Below are positions 1 through 6,654 of a stretch of 11,345 nucleotides of DNA, one piece after another. The stretch's first letter is position 1. Each line of letters starts with the position of its first letter. The position numbers were made by a program, and so were the translations under genes. Origin of the DNA: an uncultured Clostridium sp. GTDB taxonomy: Bacteria > Bacillota > Clostridia > TANB77 > CAG-508. The notes beneath the pieces were generated by a model. The model saw only the letters and a list, made by a program, of their open reading frames with translations, searched no databases and was not told the DNA's origin. Location of the stretch: contig CAJKVD010000009.1 of assembly GCA_905203195.1 (NCBI GenBank), positions 1 to 11,345 on the forward strand, given 5' to 3'.

Positions 1-1
1 T

Positions 2-1057
2 TTAACAGATATAAAACAAGGAGTAACAGCAGCAGACCAAGAAATAGGATTGATGTTAAAAAAATCAGGAAAGCCAATAGTACTAGTATGTAACAAAGCA
101 GACAATTACGAAAAAGCAAAACAAGACATATACGAATTTTACAATTTAGGAATAGGAGACCCATATCCAATATCAGCAGCAAATGCATTAGGAATAGGAG
201 ATGTACTAGACGCAATATATGAACATTTTCCAGAAAAAGATGCAGACGAAGATAATGACGAAGTCATAAAAGTAGCAGTAATAGGAAAGCCAAATGTAGG
301 AAAATCATCATTAATAAACAAAATTTTAGGAGAAAACAGAACAATTGTAAGTAATATAGCAGGAACCACAAGAGATGCAATTGACAGTTATTTTGAAAAT
401 GACAAAGGAAAATATGTATTAATAGATACAGCAGGAATCCGCAAAAAGAATAAAGTAAATGAAAGAATAGAAAAATACAGTGTAATAAGAAGTATGCTTG
501 CAATAGAAAGAGCAGATGTATGTTTAATGATGATTGATGCAAACGAGGGTGTAACAGAACAAGACACCAAAATAGCAGGAGAAGCACATGAAGCAGGAAA
601 AGGTGTTATAATAGTTGTAAACAAATGGGACGAAATAGAAAAAGAAACAGGCACATTAGAAAAATATAAAAAAGAAGTATATGCAAAATTAGCATACCTA
701 TCATATGCACCAATCATTTTTATATCAGCAAAAACAGGACAAAGAGTAGACAAACTATTTGACATGATAAATGATGTAGCAAAACAAAATTCAATGCGAA
801 TATCAACATCAGTACTAAACCAAGTAATAAATGAAGCAATAGCAATAGTACAGCCACCAACAGATAAAGGAAAAAGACTTAAGATTTTATATGGAACACA
901 AGCATCAACAAAACCACCAACATTTGTAATATTTGTAAATAATAAAGACCTATTCCATTTTTCTTATGAAAGATATTTAGTAAATCAAATAAGAAAAGAA
1001 TTTGGATTACAAGGAACCCCAATTAGAATTATAGTTAGGGAAAAATTCGAAAAATAA
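2..1057 (+). CDS. der: Ribosome-associated GTPase Der (EngA), 5'-truncated by the window edge
   Basis: Der is a double-domain GTPase needed for late assembly of the 50S ribosomal subunit in the cytoplasm. The reading frame is open from base 2, so the gene begins upstream; about 351 codons are present of the usual 435-440. The first G domain is represented only by its end: a GVTAADQEI segment, the G4 motif NKAD (about bases 95-106) and a G5-like SAANALG. The second G domain is complete, with Walker A GKPNVGKSS (about 292-318), TTRD, switch II DTAG and G4 NKWD. The last ~120 residues match the KH-like C-terminal domain of Der. The in-frame TTG and ATG at 50-55 lie inside the first G domain and are not the true start. 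plsY follows after 24 bases, so the two are probably cotranscribed. The family assignment is secure. Confidence 0.97.
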   Translation, partial: LTDIKQGVTAADQEIGLMLKKSGKPIVLVCNKADNYEKAKQDIYEFYNLGIGDPYPISAANALGIGDVLDAIYEHFPEKDADEDNDEVIKVAVIGKPNVGKSSLINKILGENRTIVSNIAGTTRDAIDSYFENDKGKYVLIDTAGIRKKNKVNERIEKYSVIRSMLAIERADVCLMMIDANEGVTEQDTKIAGEAHEAGKGVIIVVNKWDEIEKETGTLEKYKKEVYAKLAYLSYAPIIFISAKTGQRVDKLFDMINDVAKQNSMRISTSVLNQVINEAIAIVQPPTDKGKRLKILYGTQASTKPPTFVIFVNNKDLFHFSYERYLVNQIRKEFGLQGTPIRIIVREKFEK

Positions 1058-1081
1058 AAGAAAAAAAGGAGGAATATATTT

Positions 1082-1711
1082 ATGGCAGTAAACATAATTG
1101 TAGCAATAATTGCATATTTAATAGGGAGTATCAACTTTTCTGTAATTATAAGCAAAAAAATTGCAGGTTTTGACGTTAGAGAAAAAGGAAGTGGAAATGC
1201 AGGAAGCACAAATATGCTACGTTCAGTAGGAAAAGGAGCAGCAGCACTCACTCTATTATGTGATGTATTAAAAGGTGTAGTAGCAATTTTAATAGCAATA
1301 GGAATAGGAAATTTAATAAAAGAAGCAGATAAAGGGCTATTAGTACAAATAGCAGGTATAGCAGTTGTTATAGGGCACACATTTCCAATATTCTTTGGAT
1401 TTAAAGGAGGAAAAGGTGTAGCAACATCATTAGGAATTTTATTAATGACAAACTGGCAAATAGGATTAATATGTTTAGTATTTGCATTAGTATTAATGGC
1501 ATTAACTCAAATGGTATCATTAGGTTCATGTGCAGCAGCAGTACTATTTCCAGTATTAACGTTATTTATAAAAGACCATTACATAGTAGCAGAAGGAGGA
1601 AGCTATTTTATATATAGTGTAATATTAGCAGTTATTGTTTTATATAATCATAGAAGTAATATAAAAAGAATGTTAAACGGAACAGAAAACAAACTATCTT
1701 TAAAAAAATAA
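1082..1711 (+). CDS. plsY: Acyl-phosphate:glycerol-3-phosphate acyltransferase PlsY
   Basis: PlsY is an integral membrane enzyme that moves a fatty acyl group from acyl-phosphate to position 1 of glycerol-3-phosphate, making lysophosphatidic acid, the first committed step of phospholipid synthesis in most Gram-positive bacteria. At 209 residues it has the normal family length. Three conserved cytoplasmic motifs are visible: GSGNAGSTNMLR (residues 36-47), GHTFPIFFGFKGGKGVAT (98-115) and an N-H-R segment near residue 190 close to the C-terminus. Hydrophobic helices separate them, starting at about residues 4-24. The start is supported by AGGAGG at 1067-1072, nine bases before the ATG. It follows der closely, and gpsA, which makes its substrate, lies downstream beyond a broken gene. 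Nothing looks damaged. Confidence 0.97.
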   Translation: MAVNIIVAIIAYLIGSINFSVIISKKIAGFDVREKGSGNAGSTNMLRSVGKGAAALTLLCDVLKGVVAILIAIGIGNLIKEADKGLLVQIAGIAVVIGHTFPIFFGFKGGKGVATSLGILLMTNWQIGLICLVFALVLMALTQMVSLGSCAAAVLFPVLTLFIKDHYIVAEGGSYFIYSVILAVIVLYNHRSNIKRMLNGTENKLSLKK

Positions 1712-1754
1712 AGAAATGAGACACTAATAATAAAAATATTAGTATAAAAACAAA

Positions 1755-2052
1755 ATGAAAAAAATATTAATAATATTAGAAGCTTTAATATCTTTAATAA
1801 TAATTTTAAATATACCAACTACGTCAAAAAAAAAGAATATAATGGAACTAATATAAAATTTAAAGTACTAGAAGAAAATGAAAGTGAAAGCACAATAATG
1901 TATTTAGAAAAATTTCAATTTGACAAAAACGGAATATGTCAAATAACATATGATGCCAAAACAATACATTAAAAAATAAACAGGTATATAATTTAAGTAT
2001 AAATTGGTTAAAAATCATTTTAGGTAGTATATTAATAGTCATATATGTATGA
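1755..2052 (+). pseudogene. Broken gene for a small two-helix membrane protein (two frameshifts)
   Basis: This fills most of the 382-base gap between plsY and gpsA. From the ATG at 1755 the frame encodes a positively charged start and a hydrophobic segment (about residues 4-20, ILIILEALISLIIILNI) and stops at 1854. The protein continues in a second frame from about 1835 to the TAA at 1970 as a hydrophilic stretch (EYNGTNIKFKVLEENESEST onward). It then continues in a third frame from about 1963 to the TGA at 2050, ending in a second hydrophobic helix (NWLKIILGSILIVIYV). The first shift falls at a run of nine A (1826-1834), where one extra A would restore the frame. The second falls around CCAAAACAA near 1956-1964. 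Joined, the product would be about 95-100 residues with a hydrophobic helix at each end. There is no clear ribosome site before the ATG. I do not recognise the family. It could be a decayed gene or an intact gene hit by sequencing indels. A 7-bp hairpin without a T-run (1723-1743) precedes it. Confidence 0.6.
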
Positions 2053-2093
2053 TAATAAAAAGAAAAGTATAATACCAAAGAAAGGAAAAGAAA

Positions 2094-3080
2094 ATGAAAA
2101 ATATAGCAATAATAGGAAGTGGAAGCTGGGGAGTTGCATTAGCAACACACCTAGCAAACATTGGTCACAAAGTTAGAGTTTGGTCATTTCAAGAAGAAGA
2201 AAAAAATTTAATAAATGATGAAAGAAAATGCAAATTCTTGCCAAAATTAATAGTACCAGAAGGAATAGAATGTTCAACAAATTTTAAAGAAGTTATCGAA
2301 GGAGCAGACTTTATACTACATGTAACACCATCAAAATTCACAAGAGAAATATTTAAACAATATAAGCAATATATCGGAAATATTCCAGTTATAATATGTT
2401 CAAAAGGATTTGAAAAAGACACAATGAAAACATTAGATGAAGTCATTTTAGATGAAAGGCCAGAAACAAGAGTTGGTGTTTTATCAGGACCAAGCCATGC
2501 AGAAGAAGTATCAATCTCAATTCCAACGGTTTTAGTTATGGCATCAAAAGACAGAGAAGTTAGTGAACTAGTTCAAGATGCATTTATGTGCCCACACATG
2601 AGAGTATATACATCAGAAGATGTAAAAGGTGTAGAATTAGGAGGAGCATTAAAAAATATTATAGCATTTTGTGCTGGTGTTGCAGCAGGCGTAGGATTTG
2701 GAGACAACACATTTGCAGCACTTATAACAAGAGGATTAGGAGAAATATCAAGATTAGGAATAGCATTAGGAGGAAAAAAAGATACTTTTTACGGATTAAG
2801 TGGATTAGGTGATTTAATAGTAACATGTTTAAGTGAACACAGTAGAAATAGAAGAGCTGGAAAGCTAATAGGTCAAGGAAAAACATTAGAAGAAGCAAGA
2901 AAAGAAGTAGGAATGGTAATAGAAAGTATTGACAATATCGATGTTGCATATGCATTAAGCAAAAAATATAATATAGAAGTGCCAATTATAGATACAGCAT
3001 ATAATGTTATATACAATAAGCTTGACCCAAAAGTAGCAGTTGATAAATTAATGACAAGAGAGAAAAAAATGGAAATGTAA
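2094..3080 (+). CDS. gpsA: NAD(P)H-dependent glycerol-3-phosphate dehydrogenase GpsA
   Basis: GpsA is a cytoplasmic enzyme that reduces dihydroxyacetone phosphate to sn-glycerol-3-phosphate, the backbone precursor for phospholipids and the substrate of the PlsY encoded just upstream. The 328-residue length is typical. The N-terminal Rossmann fold shows GSGSWG at residues 8-13. SKG is at 103-105 and SGPS at 131-134. The catalytic lysine is K187 in GGALKNI. The C-terminal helical domain carries SGLGD at 236-240 and the substrate-contacting NRR at 252-254. The start is supported by AAAGGA at 2081-2086. In many spore-forming Clostridia and Bacilli this gene is followed by spoIVA; here a zinc-ribbon gene follows instead. 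A TATAAT lies at 2068-2073 but without a recognisable -35, so an own promoter is unproven. Confidence 0.97.
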   Translation: MKNIAIIGSGSWGVALATHLANIGHKVRVWSFQEEEKNLINDERKCKFLPKLIVPEGIECSTNFKEVIEGADFILHVTPSKFTREIFKQYKQYIGNIPVIICSKGFEKDTMKTLDEVILDERPETRVGVLSGPSHAEEVSISIPTVLVMASKDREVSELVQDAFMCPHMRVYTSEDVKGVELGGALKNIIAFCAGVAAGVGFGDNTFAALITRGLGEISRLGIALGGKKDTFYGLSGLGDLIVTCLSEHSRNRRAGKLIGQGKTLEEARKEVGMVIESIDNIDVAYALSKKYNIEVPIIDTAYNVIYNKLDPKVAVDKLMTREKKMEM

Positions 3081-3139
3081 AAATTAATATATGTATATTT
3101 TTCGAAATAAAAGAAATAATATTACAAGGAGGAATTAAA

Positions 3140-3649
3140 ATGGATTTTTTTGATAAATTAGGTAAAAAAGCAAGTGAGGCTTATAAAGTAACAGCAGATA
3201 AAACAGGAAAAATAGCAAAAGAAGCAAAATTAAAAATGAAAATGGCAGATTTAAAAAGCCAAGCAAATGATATTTATGAGGAAATAGGAAAAAAGGTATA
3301 CGAAAAACATGTAAGAGAAGAAGAACTTGATATAAAAAAAGATTTAGAAGAAGAATGCACAAAATTAGATGTAATAAGTGATGAAATAGATAGCATACTA
3401 AAAGAATGCATAGACTTAAAAGATAAAAAAGTATGCCAAAATTGCCATAAGGAAATAGAAAAAACAATGAACTTTTGTCCAGAATGTGGAACAAAACAAG
3501 AGGAAGAGATATCAACTGAAAAAGCAAACCAATTAAGTGATGAACAAAAAGAAGACGTACAAGAAAATTTAGAAAAAACAGTTACAATAGAATCAGACAT
3601 AGATATGGAAAAAGAACAAAAAGAAGACGAAAATAAAGAGGAGGGTTAA
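3140..3649 (+). CDS. Zinc-ribbon protein with charged helical flanks
   Basis: This is a 169-residue soluble protein with no signal peptide or membrane helix. Residues 1-95 are Lys/Glu-rich and probably helical or coiled-coil, beginning MDFFDKLGKKASEAYK. A four-cysteine zinc ribbon follows: CQNC at residues 99-102 and CPEC at 113-116, spaced C-X2-C-X10-C-X2-C. The tail from about 120 to 169 is very acidic, rich in Glu, Asp and Lys, and probably disordered. Small proteins of this layout (helical N-terminus, one zinc ribbon, low-complexity tail) are common in Clostridia and have no established role; binding to nucleic acid or protein is only a guess. AAGGAGG at 3126-3132, seven bases before the ATG, fixes the start. 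Its stop codon sits in the 5' arm of a terminator hairpin shared with the convergent gene. Confidence 0.85.
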   Translation: MDFFDKLGKKASEAYKVTADKTGKIAKEAKLKMKMADLKSQANDIYEEIGKKVYEKHVREEELDIKKDLEEECTKLDVISDEIDSILKECIDLKDKKVCQNCHKEIEKTMNFCPECGTKQEEEISTEKANQLSDEQKEDVQENLEKTVTIESDIDMEKEQKEDENKEEG

Positions 3650-3664
3650 AACAAACCCTCTTTT
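3637..3664. terminator. Bidirectional terminator between convergent genes
   Basis: GAGGGTT (3641-3647) pairs perfectly with AACCCTC (3654-3660) around a six-base loop. TTTT follows on the plus strand, and CTCTTTATTTT follows when read on the minus strand. The stem contains the plus-strand stop codon (TAA 3647-3649) and the minus-strand stop (3663-3665) lies just past it. It can end transcripts of both the zinc-ribbon gene and the small minus-strand gene. Confidence 0.8.
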
Positions 3665-3941
3665 AATATGGAAATCTTTCATATAAATATTTAATAATAT
3701 CATCAGCATTATGTTCTGTTACATGAAGATAAATCCCTTTATCTAATGAAATCCACATATTTAAAGAATAATCATCAATATTATCAATAAATGTGCCAAT
3801 AATTTCAGTGATTTCAATAGGATTAGCATAATTCTTATTCCAACTCAAAGCAGTATCAAGACTTAAGTTTGTATTATAAAAATGACTTAAAAACTTATTA
3901 ACTTCTCCAGGTATTTTACTAAATATATTTACAGTTATCAT
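3663..3941 (-). CDS. Small conserved-looking protein of unknown function
   Basis: This is the only minus-strand gene in the window, 92 residues from the chosen start. It is soluble, with no signal peptide. It has a mixed alpha/beta character and ends KYLYERFPY; motifs such as IIGTFIDNIDDYSLNMWISL suggest a compact folded domain. I do not recognise a named family. An upstream in-frame ATG at 3951-3953 exists, but I chose 3939-3941. A GGAG at 3948-3951 sits six bases before the second ATG, whereas the first ATG has no ribosome site and would lie only about three bases from the predicted transcription start. A sigma-A-like promoter (3963-3991) drives it, and it ends at the shared terminator. Its third codon positions favour T (GTT, ATT, GCT, GAT), unlike the A-ending codons of its neighbours. 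It is an independent single-gene transcript. Confidence 0.8.
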   Translation of the reverse strand: MITVNIFSKIPGEVNKFLSHFYNTNLSLDTALSWNKNYANPIEITEIIGTFIDNIDDYSLNMWISLDKGIYLHVTEHNADDIIKYLYERFPY

Positions 3942-3947
3942 AAAAAA

Positions 3948-3951
3948 CTCC
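3948..3951 (-). promoter_or_regulatory. Ribosome binding site that selects the downstream ATG
   Basis: Read on the minus strand, GGAG overlaps the first ATG of this frame and lies six bases before the second ATG. This spacing favours initiation at 3941 rather than 3953. Confidence 0.6.
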
Positions 3952-3962
3952 ATCTATCAAAT

Positions 3963-3991
3963 ATTATATATATAATATGTGCAAAAAACAA
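3963..3991 (-). promoter_or_regulatory. Sigma-A-type promoter of the small minus-strand gene
   Basis: On the minus strand TTGTTT (3986-3991) and a perfect TATAAT (3963-3968) are separated by 17 bases. The predicted start is near 3956, giving a leader of about 15 bases to the ATG at 3941. In this AT-rich setting TATAAT alone is weak evidence; the matching -35, the exact spacing and the gene position make it likely. Confidence 0.6.
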
Positions 3992-4069
3992 AAAAATATA
4001 ACTAAAAAAGAATAAATAAACACAAATGGCAAATAATAAATAAAAAGCTGCAATTTAGGAGGTTGTTTT

Positions 4070-5026
4070 ATGAAAAAATATAAAATAATAGGATATATTT
4101 TTTTAATAATATTTTTAATACTAGTAATAAGTTTCGTGACATATAGAGTAATATCAGCAAATACAGATAATAACAAAAATAAAATTAAGGAAAAAGCAGA
4201 ATCAGAGGAAAGATACCTAGATGAGAATTTAATAAAAATATTTAATCAAATGAATAATATACAATTTGAAAATTACAAAATAAGCATAAGCAAAGTAAAC
4301 ACAAGCAATACAGAAACAAGCCAATCAAATCAAAAAAATGAAGAAAGTGGAAAAGGTAGTAAAGATACAAGTGGAGGTAAAGAGTCAGAAATGTCAGAAG
4401 ACTCTAAAGGTGAAAAAGCAAACAGTCAAAGTAGTACAGAAAGCGAAAGCGATTCAAGTGATATGCAAAAAACATACAAATTACAAGAGCAAGGCATCCT
4501 TATACAATCAGAAGATATAGATTGGACGACAATAAAAACAGAAATAGAAAATATATACCTATCATTACCAACAATAACATTAGATTTATATCAAACAAAC
4601 ATAAAAGACCAAGACATATTAGATTTTAATACAGAATATGACAAACTAACAAAAATAGTACAAGAACAAAATAAAACTGAAACCTTAAAACAACTAGTAA
4701 AGTTATATCAAATATATGTAAAATTTGTAGAAGGAACAACAGACAAACAAAAAGAAATTATTTTAGCAAAAACAAAACTAAATATATTAAAAGCATATAG
4801 TCAATTAGACAACGGAAATTGGGAAGAAATATCAAATAATATAAAATCAGCATCAGATGAATATTCTAAATTAATGACTACAACAAATCTAAAAGAAGAA
4901 AAACAATACACAACAAATAAAATATATATAATGATAAATGAATTAAAAAATGCAACAGATATAAAAGATTCAAAAATCTTTTTAATAAAATATCGAAATA
5001 CACTAGAAGAAATAAGAAATATGTGA
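4070..5026 (+). CDS. Membrane-anchored protein with Ser/Glu-rich linker and helical extracytoplasmic domain, function unknown
   Basis: The protein has 318 residues. Residues 1-5 are basic (MKKYK), and one strongly hydrophobic helix spans about 6-29, so it is probably a signal anchor holding the protein on the outer face of the membrane; there is no lipobox. Residues 31-75 are charged and helical. A low-complexity linker rich in Ser, Thr, Glu, Lys and Gly spans about 77-131. Residues 140-318 form a helix-rich domain with motifs such as IYLSLPTITLDLY and LVKLYQIYVKFV. No enzyme motif or cysteine is visible in the domain, and I do not recognise a named family. AGGAGG at 4057-4062, seven bases before the ATG, gives a strong start. 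Its TGA stop is also part of the rnpB promoter. The 116 bases before it contain the promoter of the minus-strand gene; I see no convincing promoter for this gene there. Confidence 0.8.
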   Translation: MKKYKIIGYIFLIIFLILVISFVTYRVISANTDNNKNKIKEKAESEERYLDENLIKIFNQMNNIQFENYKISISKVNTSNTETSQSNQKNEESGKGSKDTSGGKESEMSEDSKGEKANSQSSTESESDSSDMQKTYKLQEQGILIQSEDIDWTTIKTEIENIYLSLPTITLDLYQTNIKDQDILDFNTEYDKLTKIVQEQNKTETLKQLVKLYQIYVKFVEGTTDKQKEIILAKTKLNILKAYSQLDNGNWEEISNNIKSASDEYSKLMTTTNLKEEKQYTTNKIYIMINELKNATDIKDSKIFLIKYRNTLEEIRNM

Positions 5027-5032
5027 TATAAT
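5024..5032 (+). promoter_or_regulatory. Extended -10 promoter of rnpB, overlapping a stop codon
   Basis: TGA-TATAAT is an extended -10 element (TG, one base, consensus hexamer). No good -35 is seen 17 bases upstream, which extended -10 promoters tolerate. The expected start, about 5039-5041, coincides with the 5' end of the RNase P RNA deduced from its terminal helix. The TG belongs to the TGA stop codon of the preceding gene. Confidence 0.65.
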
Positions 5033-5039
5033 AGCAAAC

Positions 5040-5383
5040 AGAGTAAATTGAATAGTCGCTGGTAAATTCCGAAAGGAACTACGAGAGGAAAGTCCGGGCT
5101 CCATAGAGCAAAGATGCTAGATAACGTCTAGTGGGGGTAACCCTAAGGAAAGTGCAACAGAAAAAAACCGCCATTATAAGGCAAGGATGAAAAGGCGAGG
5201 TAAGAGCTCACCGCTGTTATGGTGACATAACAGGTCAGTGTAAACCCCATCTGGAGCAACACCTAAGTAGAAGATTAAGCCTGCTCGGCGCCTTCTTAAT
5301 TGCGTGGCTTGAGATTATTAGCAATAATAATCCTAGATAAATGGCTATTTTAAAAGACAGAACCCGGCTTACAGATTTACTCT
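5040..5383 (+). ncRNA. rnpB: RNase P RNA (catalytic RNA of ribonuclease P), probably class A
   Basis: This RNA is the catalytic subunit of RNase P, which with the RnpA protein removes 5' leaders from tRNA precursors. The universal 5' core GAGGAAAGTCCGGGCTCC is at 5085-5102. Further conserved blocks are GGGGGTAACCCTAAGGAAAG (5133-5152), the following TGCAACAGAAA, and GGTAAGAGCTCACCGC. The 3' core AGACAGAACCCGGCTTACAG is at 5355-5374. The ends are set by the terminal helix: GAGTAAAT at 5041-5048 pairs perfectly with ATTTACTC at 5375-5382, and the flanking A5040 and T5383 can also pair. The length of about 344 bases is normal. The CCCCATCTGGAGCAACACC block and the GCTCGGCGCC region resemble class A rather than the Bacillus class B layout. 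It is far richer in GC than its surroundings. No terminator follows; trmB starts 24 bases later. Confidence 0.97.
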
Positions 5384-5407
5384 TATAATATTATAAAGGA
5401 GCAATAT

Positions 5408-6073
5408 ATGCGAATAAGATATAAAAAATGGGCTAGGCCAGAATTAGAGGCATCAAAATTTTATATAGATGACCCAGAAAATTATAAAGGCAAATGGAAA
5501 ACACTTTTTAAAAAACAAGAACAACCAATACATTTAGAATTAGGATGTGGAAAAGGACAATTTATAGCACAAATGGCTTCACAACATCCAGAAAATAATT
5601 ATATAGCAATAGATTTAGTAGATGCAATGCTAGGTTTAGCAAAAAGAAATATAGAATCAGCATATAAAAAAATAGAAAAAGAGCCAGAAAATATAATAAT
5701 AACAAGGTTTGATATAGAAAGAATACCATTAATATTAACAAAAGAAGACAATATATCAAGAATATACATAAACTTTTGCAACCCATGGCCAAAAGGAAAG
5801 CACCACAAAAAAAGATTAACACATACAAGGCAATTAGAAAAATACAAAGAATTTTTAGCAAAAGATGGTAAAATATATTTTAAAACAGATGATAAAGATT
5901 TATATTTAGCAAGTTTAAGATATTTAGAAGAAAGCGGATTTGAAATAATAAATAAAACAGAAGATTTACACAACAACCCAATATTTACAGAAAATATATT
6001 AACAGAACATGAAAAAATGTTTACAGAACAAGGAATAACAACAAAAGCATTAATAGCCAAACTTACTTGTTAA
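5408..6073 (+). CDS. trmB: tRNA (guanine-N7-)-methyltransferase TrmB
   Basis: TrmB uses S-adenosylmethionine to methylate guanosine 46 in the variable loop of tRNAs. The 221-residue length is typical. The SAM-binding motif LELGCGKGQF is at residues 43-52, with the acidic residue after the second strand in AIDL (67-70). The family signature NFCNPWPKGKHHKKRL spans 122-137; many homologues have NFSDPWP here, so Cys and Asn replace Ser and Asp. The C-terminal TEHEKMF (199-205) matches the conserved end segment. AAAGGAG at 5395-5401 is six bases before the ATG. It sits immediately after rnpB with no terminator between, so read-through of the RNase P RNA promoter could supply its transcript. The frameshifted repeat gene follows after 26 bases. 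Confidence 0.96.
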   Translation: MRIRYKKWARPELEASKFYIDDPENYKGKWKTLFKKQEQPIHLELGCGKGQFIAQMASQHPENNYIAIDLVDAMLGLAKRNIESAYKKIEKEPENIIITRFDIERIPLILTKEDNISRIYINFCNPWPKGKHHKKRLTHTRQLEKYKEFLAKDGKIYFKTDDKDLYLASLRYLEESGFEIINKTEDLHNNPIFTENILTEHEKMFTEQGITTKALIAKLTC

Positions 6074-6099
6074 AGTACAAGAAAGGACATGTAAAACAA

Positions 6100-6616
6100 A
6101 TGGAAATTAATATAGAAGAAGTAAAAAAAAATTCAGATAATAAACAATACATATTACAAGTTGTAAAAGAACAAGGAAAAATGCTAGAATTTGCAAGCGA
6201 AAAATTACAAGATGACGAAGAAGTTGTAAAAACAGCACTTATGCAAGATGGGGAATCATTAGAATTTGCAAGCAATAGGCTAAAAGGCAAAAAATATTGT
6301 ATTATTAGCAATAAAAACAGCACCTTGGACAGCATTTTACGCTTCAGAAAAATTAAAAGCAGACAAAGAACTAATATTAGCTAGTGTAAAGAATTGTGGC
6401 CAAACATTATATTATGCAAGTGCAAAATTAAGAGATGACGAAGAGGTTGTAAAAACAGCAGTTGCTAATAAAGGAATTATTATAAAATATGCAAGTTATC
6501 GTTTGAGAAATAATAAAGAAATAGCAAAAATAGCAATGGAACAAGATAAAAGAGCATATCAATTTTTAACAAAAGAACTCAAACAAGATGAAGAAATAAA
6601 AGCTTTAAAAGGATAA
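6100..6616 (+). pseudogene. Frameshifted DUF4116-type repeat protein gene
   Basis: The ATG at 6100 has AAAGGA at 6082-6087. The first frame runs in good protein sequence to about 6288 and then turns into nonsense. From about 6290 the second frame continues the same protein to the TAA at 6614. Joined, the product is about 172 residues made of 25-residue repeats with the pattern hhhAS-x2-L-x-x-D-x-E-h-h-x3-A. The starts are LEFASEKL, LEFASNRL, AFYASEKL, LYYASAKL and IKYASYRL, with a final partial YQFLTKEL. From memory these match the DUF4116 repeat, whose function is unknown and which is probably an alpha-helical scaffold. The break is at a run of six A (6289-6294). The 25-residue register is restored only if one residue is added there, which means two bases were lost rather than one gained. 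It may be a pseudogene, a slippage-rescued gene, or an assembly error. A terminator follows directly. Confidence 0.75.
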
Positions 6617-6637
6617 CACTAAATGTTATCTTTTTTT
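6607..6637 (+). terminator. Rho-independent terminator after the DUF4116-type gene
   Basis: GATAACA (6612-6618) pairs with TGTTATC (6624-6630) around a five-base loop, and seven T follow (6631-6637). Upstream A residues can extend the stem into the T-run. The stem contains the stop codon of the preceding gene. It is AT-rich and so perhaps not fully efficient. It separates the trmB unit from addA. Confidence 0.7.
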
Positions 6638-6654
6638 AGAAGGGAGAAACAAAA

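Noticed and set aside
50..55. TTG/ATG as the start of der
   Set aside because: The frame is open upstream to base 2 and the codons lie within the conserved first G domain.
1723..1743. Hairpin ACTAATA / TATTAGT after plsY
   Set aside because: The stem is seven A/T-rich base pairs with no T-run on either strand, so it does not qualify as a terminator.
2068..2073. TATAAT as a possible promoter for gpsA
   Set aside because: No -35 at the right distance and no TG extension; the transcript would begin almost on the ribosome site. TATAAT is frequent by chance here.
3997..4002. TATAAC as a possible promoter for the 4070 membrane-protein gene
   Set aside because: The -35 position reads AATATG, which has no resemblance to consensus.
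4338..4520. 60-codon plus-strand frame rich in Lys and Val within the 4070 gene
   Set aside because: It is a shadow of the low-complexity linker in another frame, with no ribosome site.
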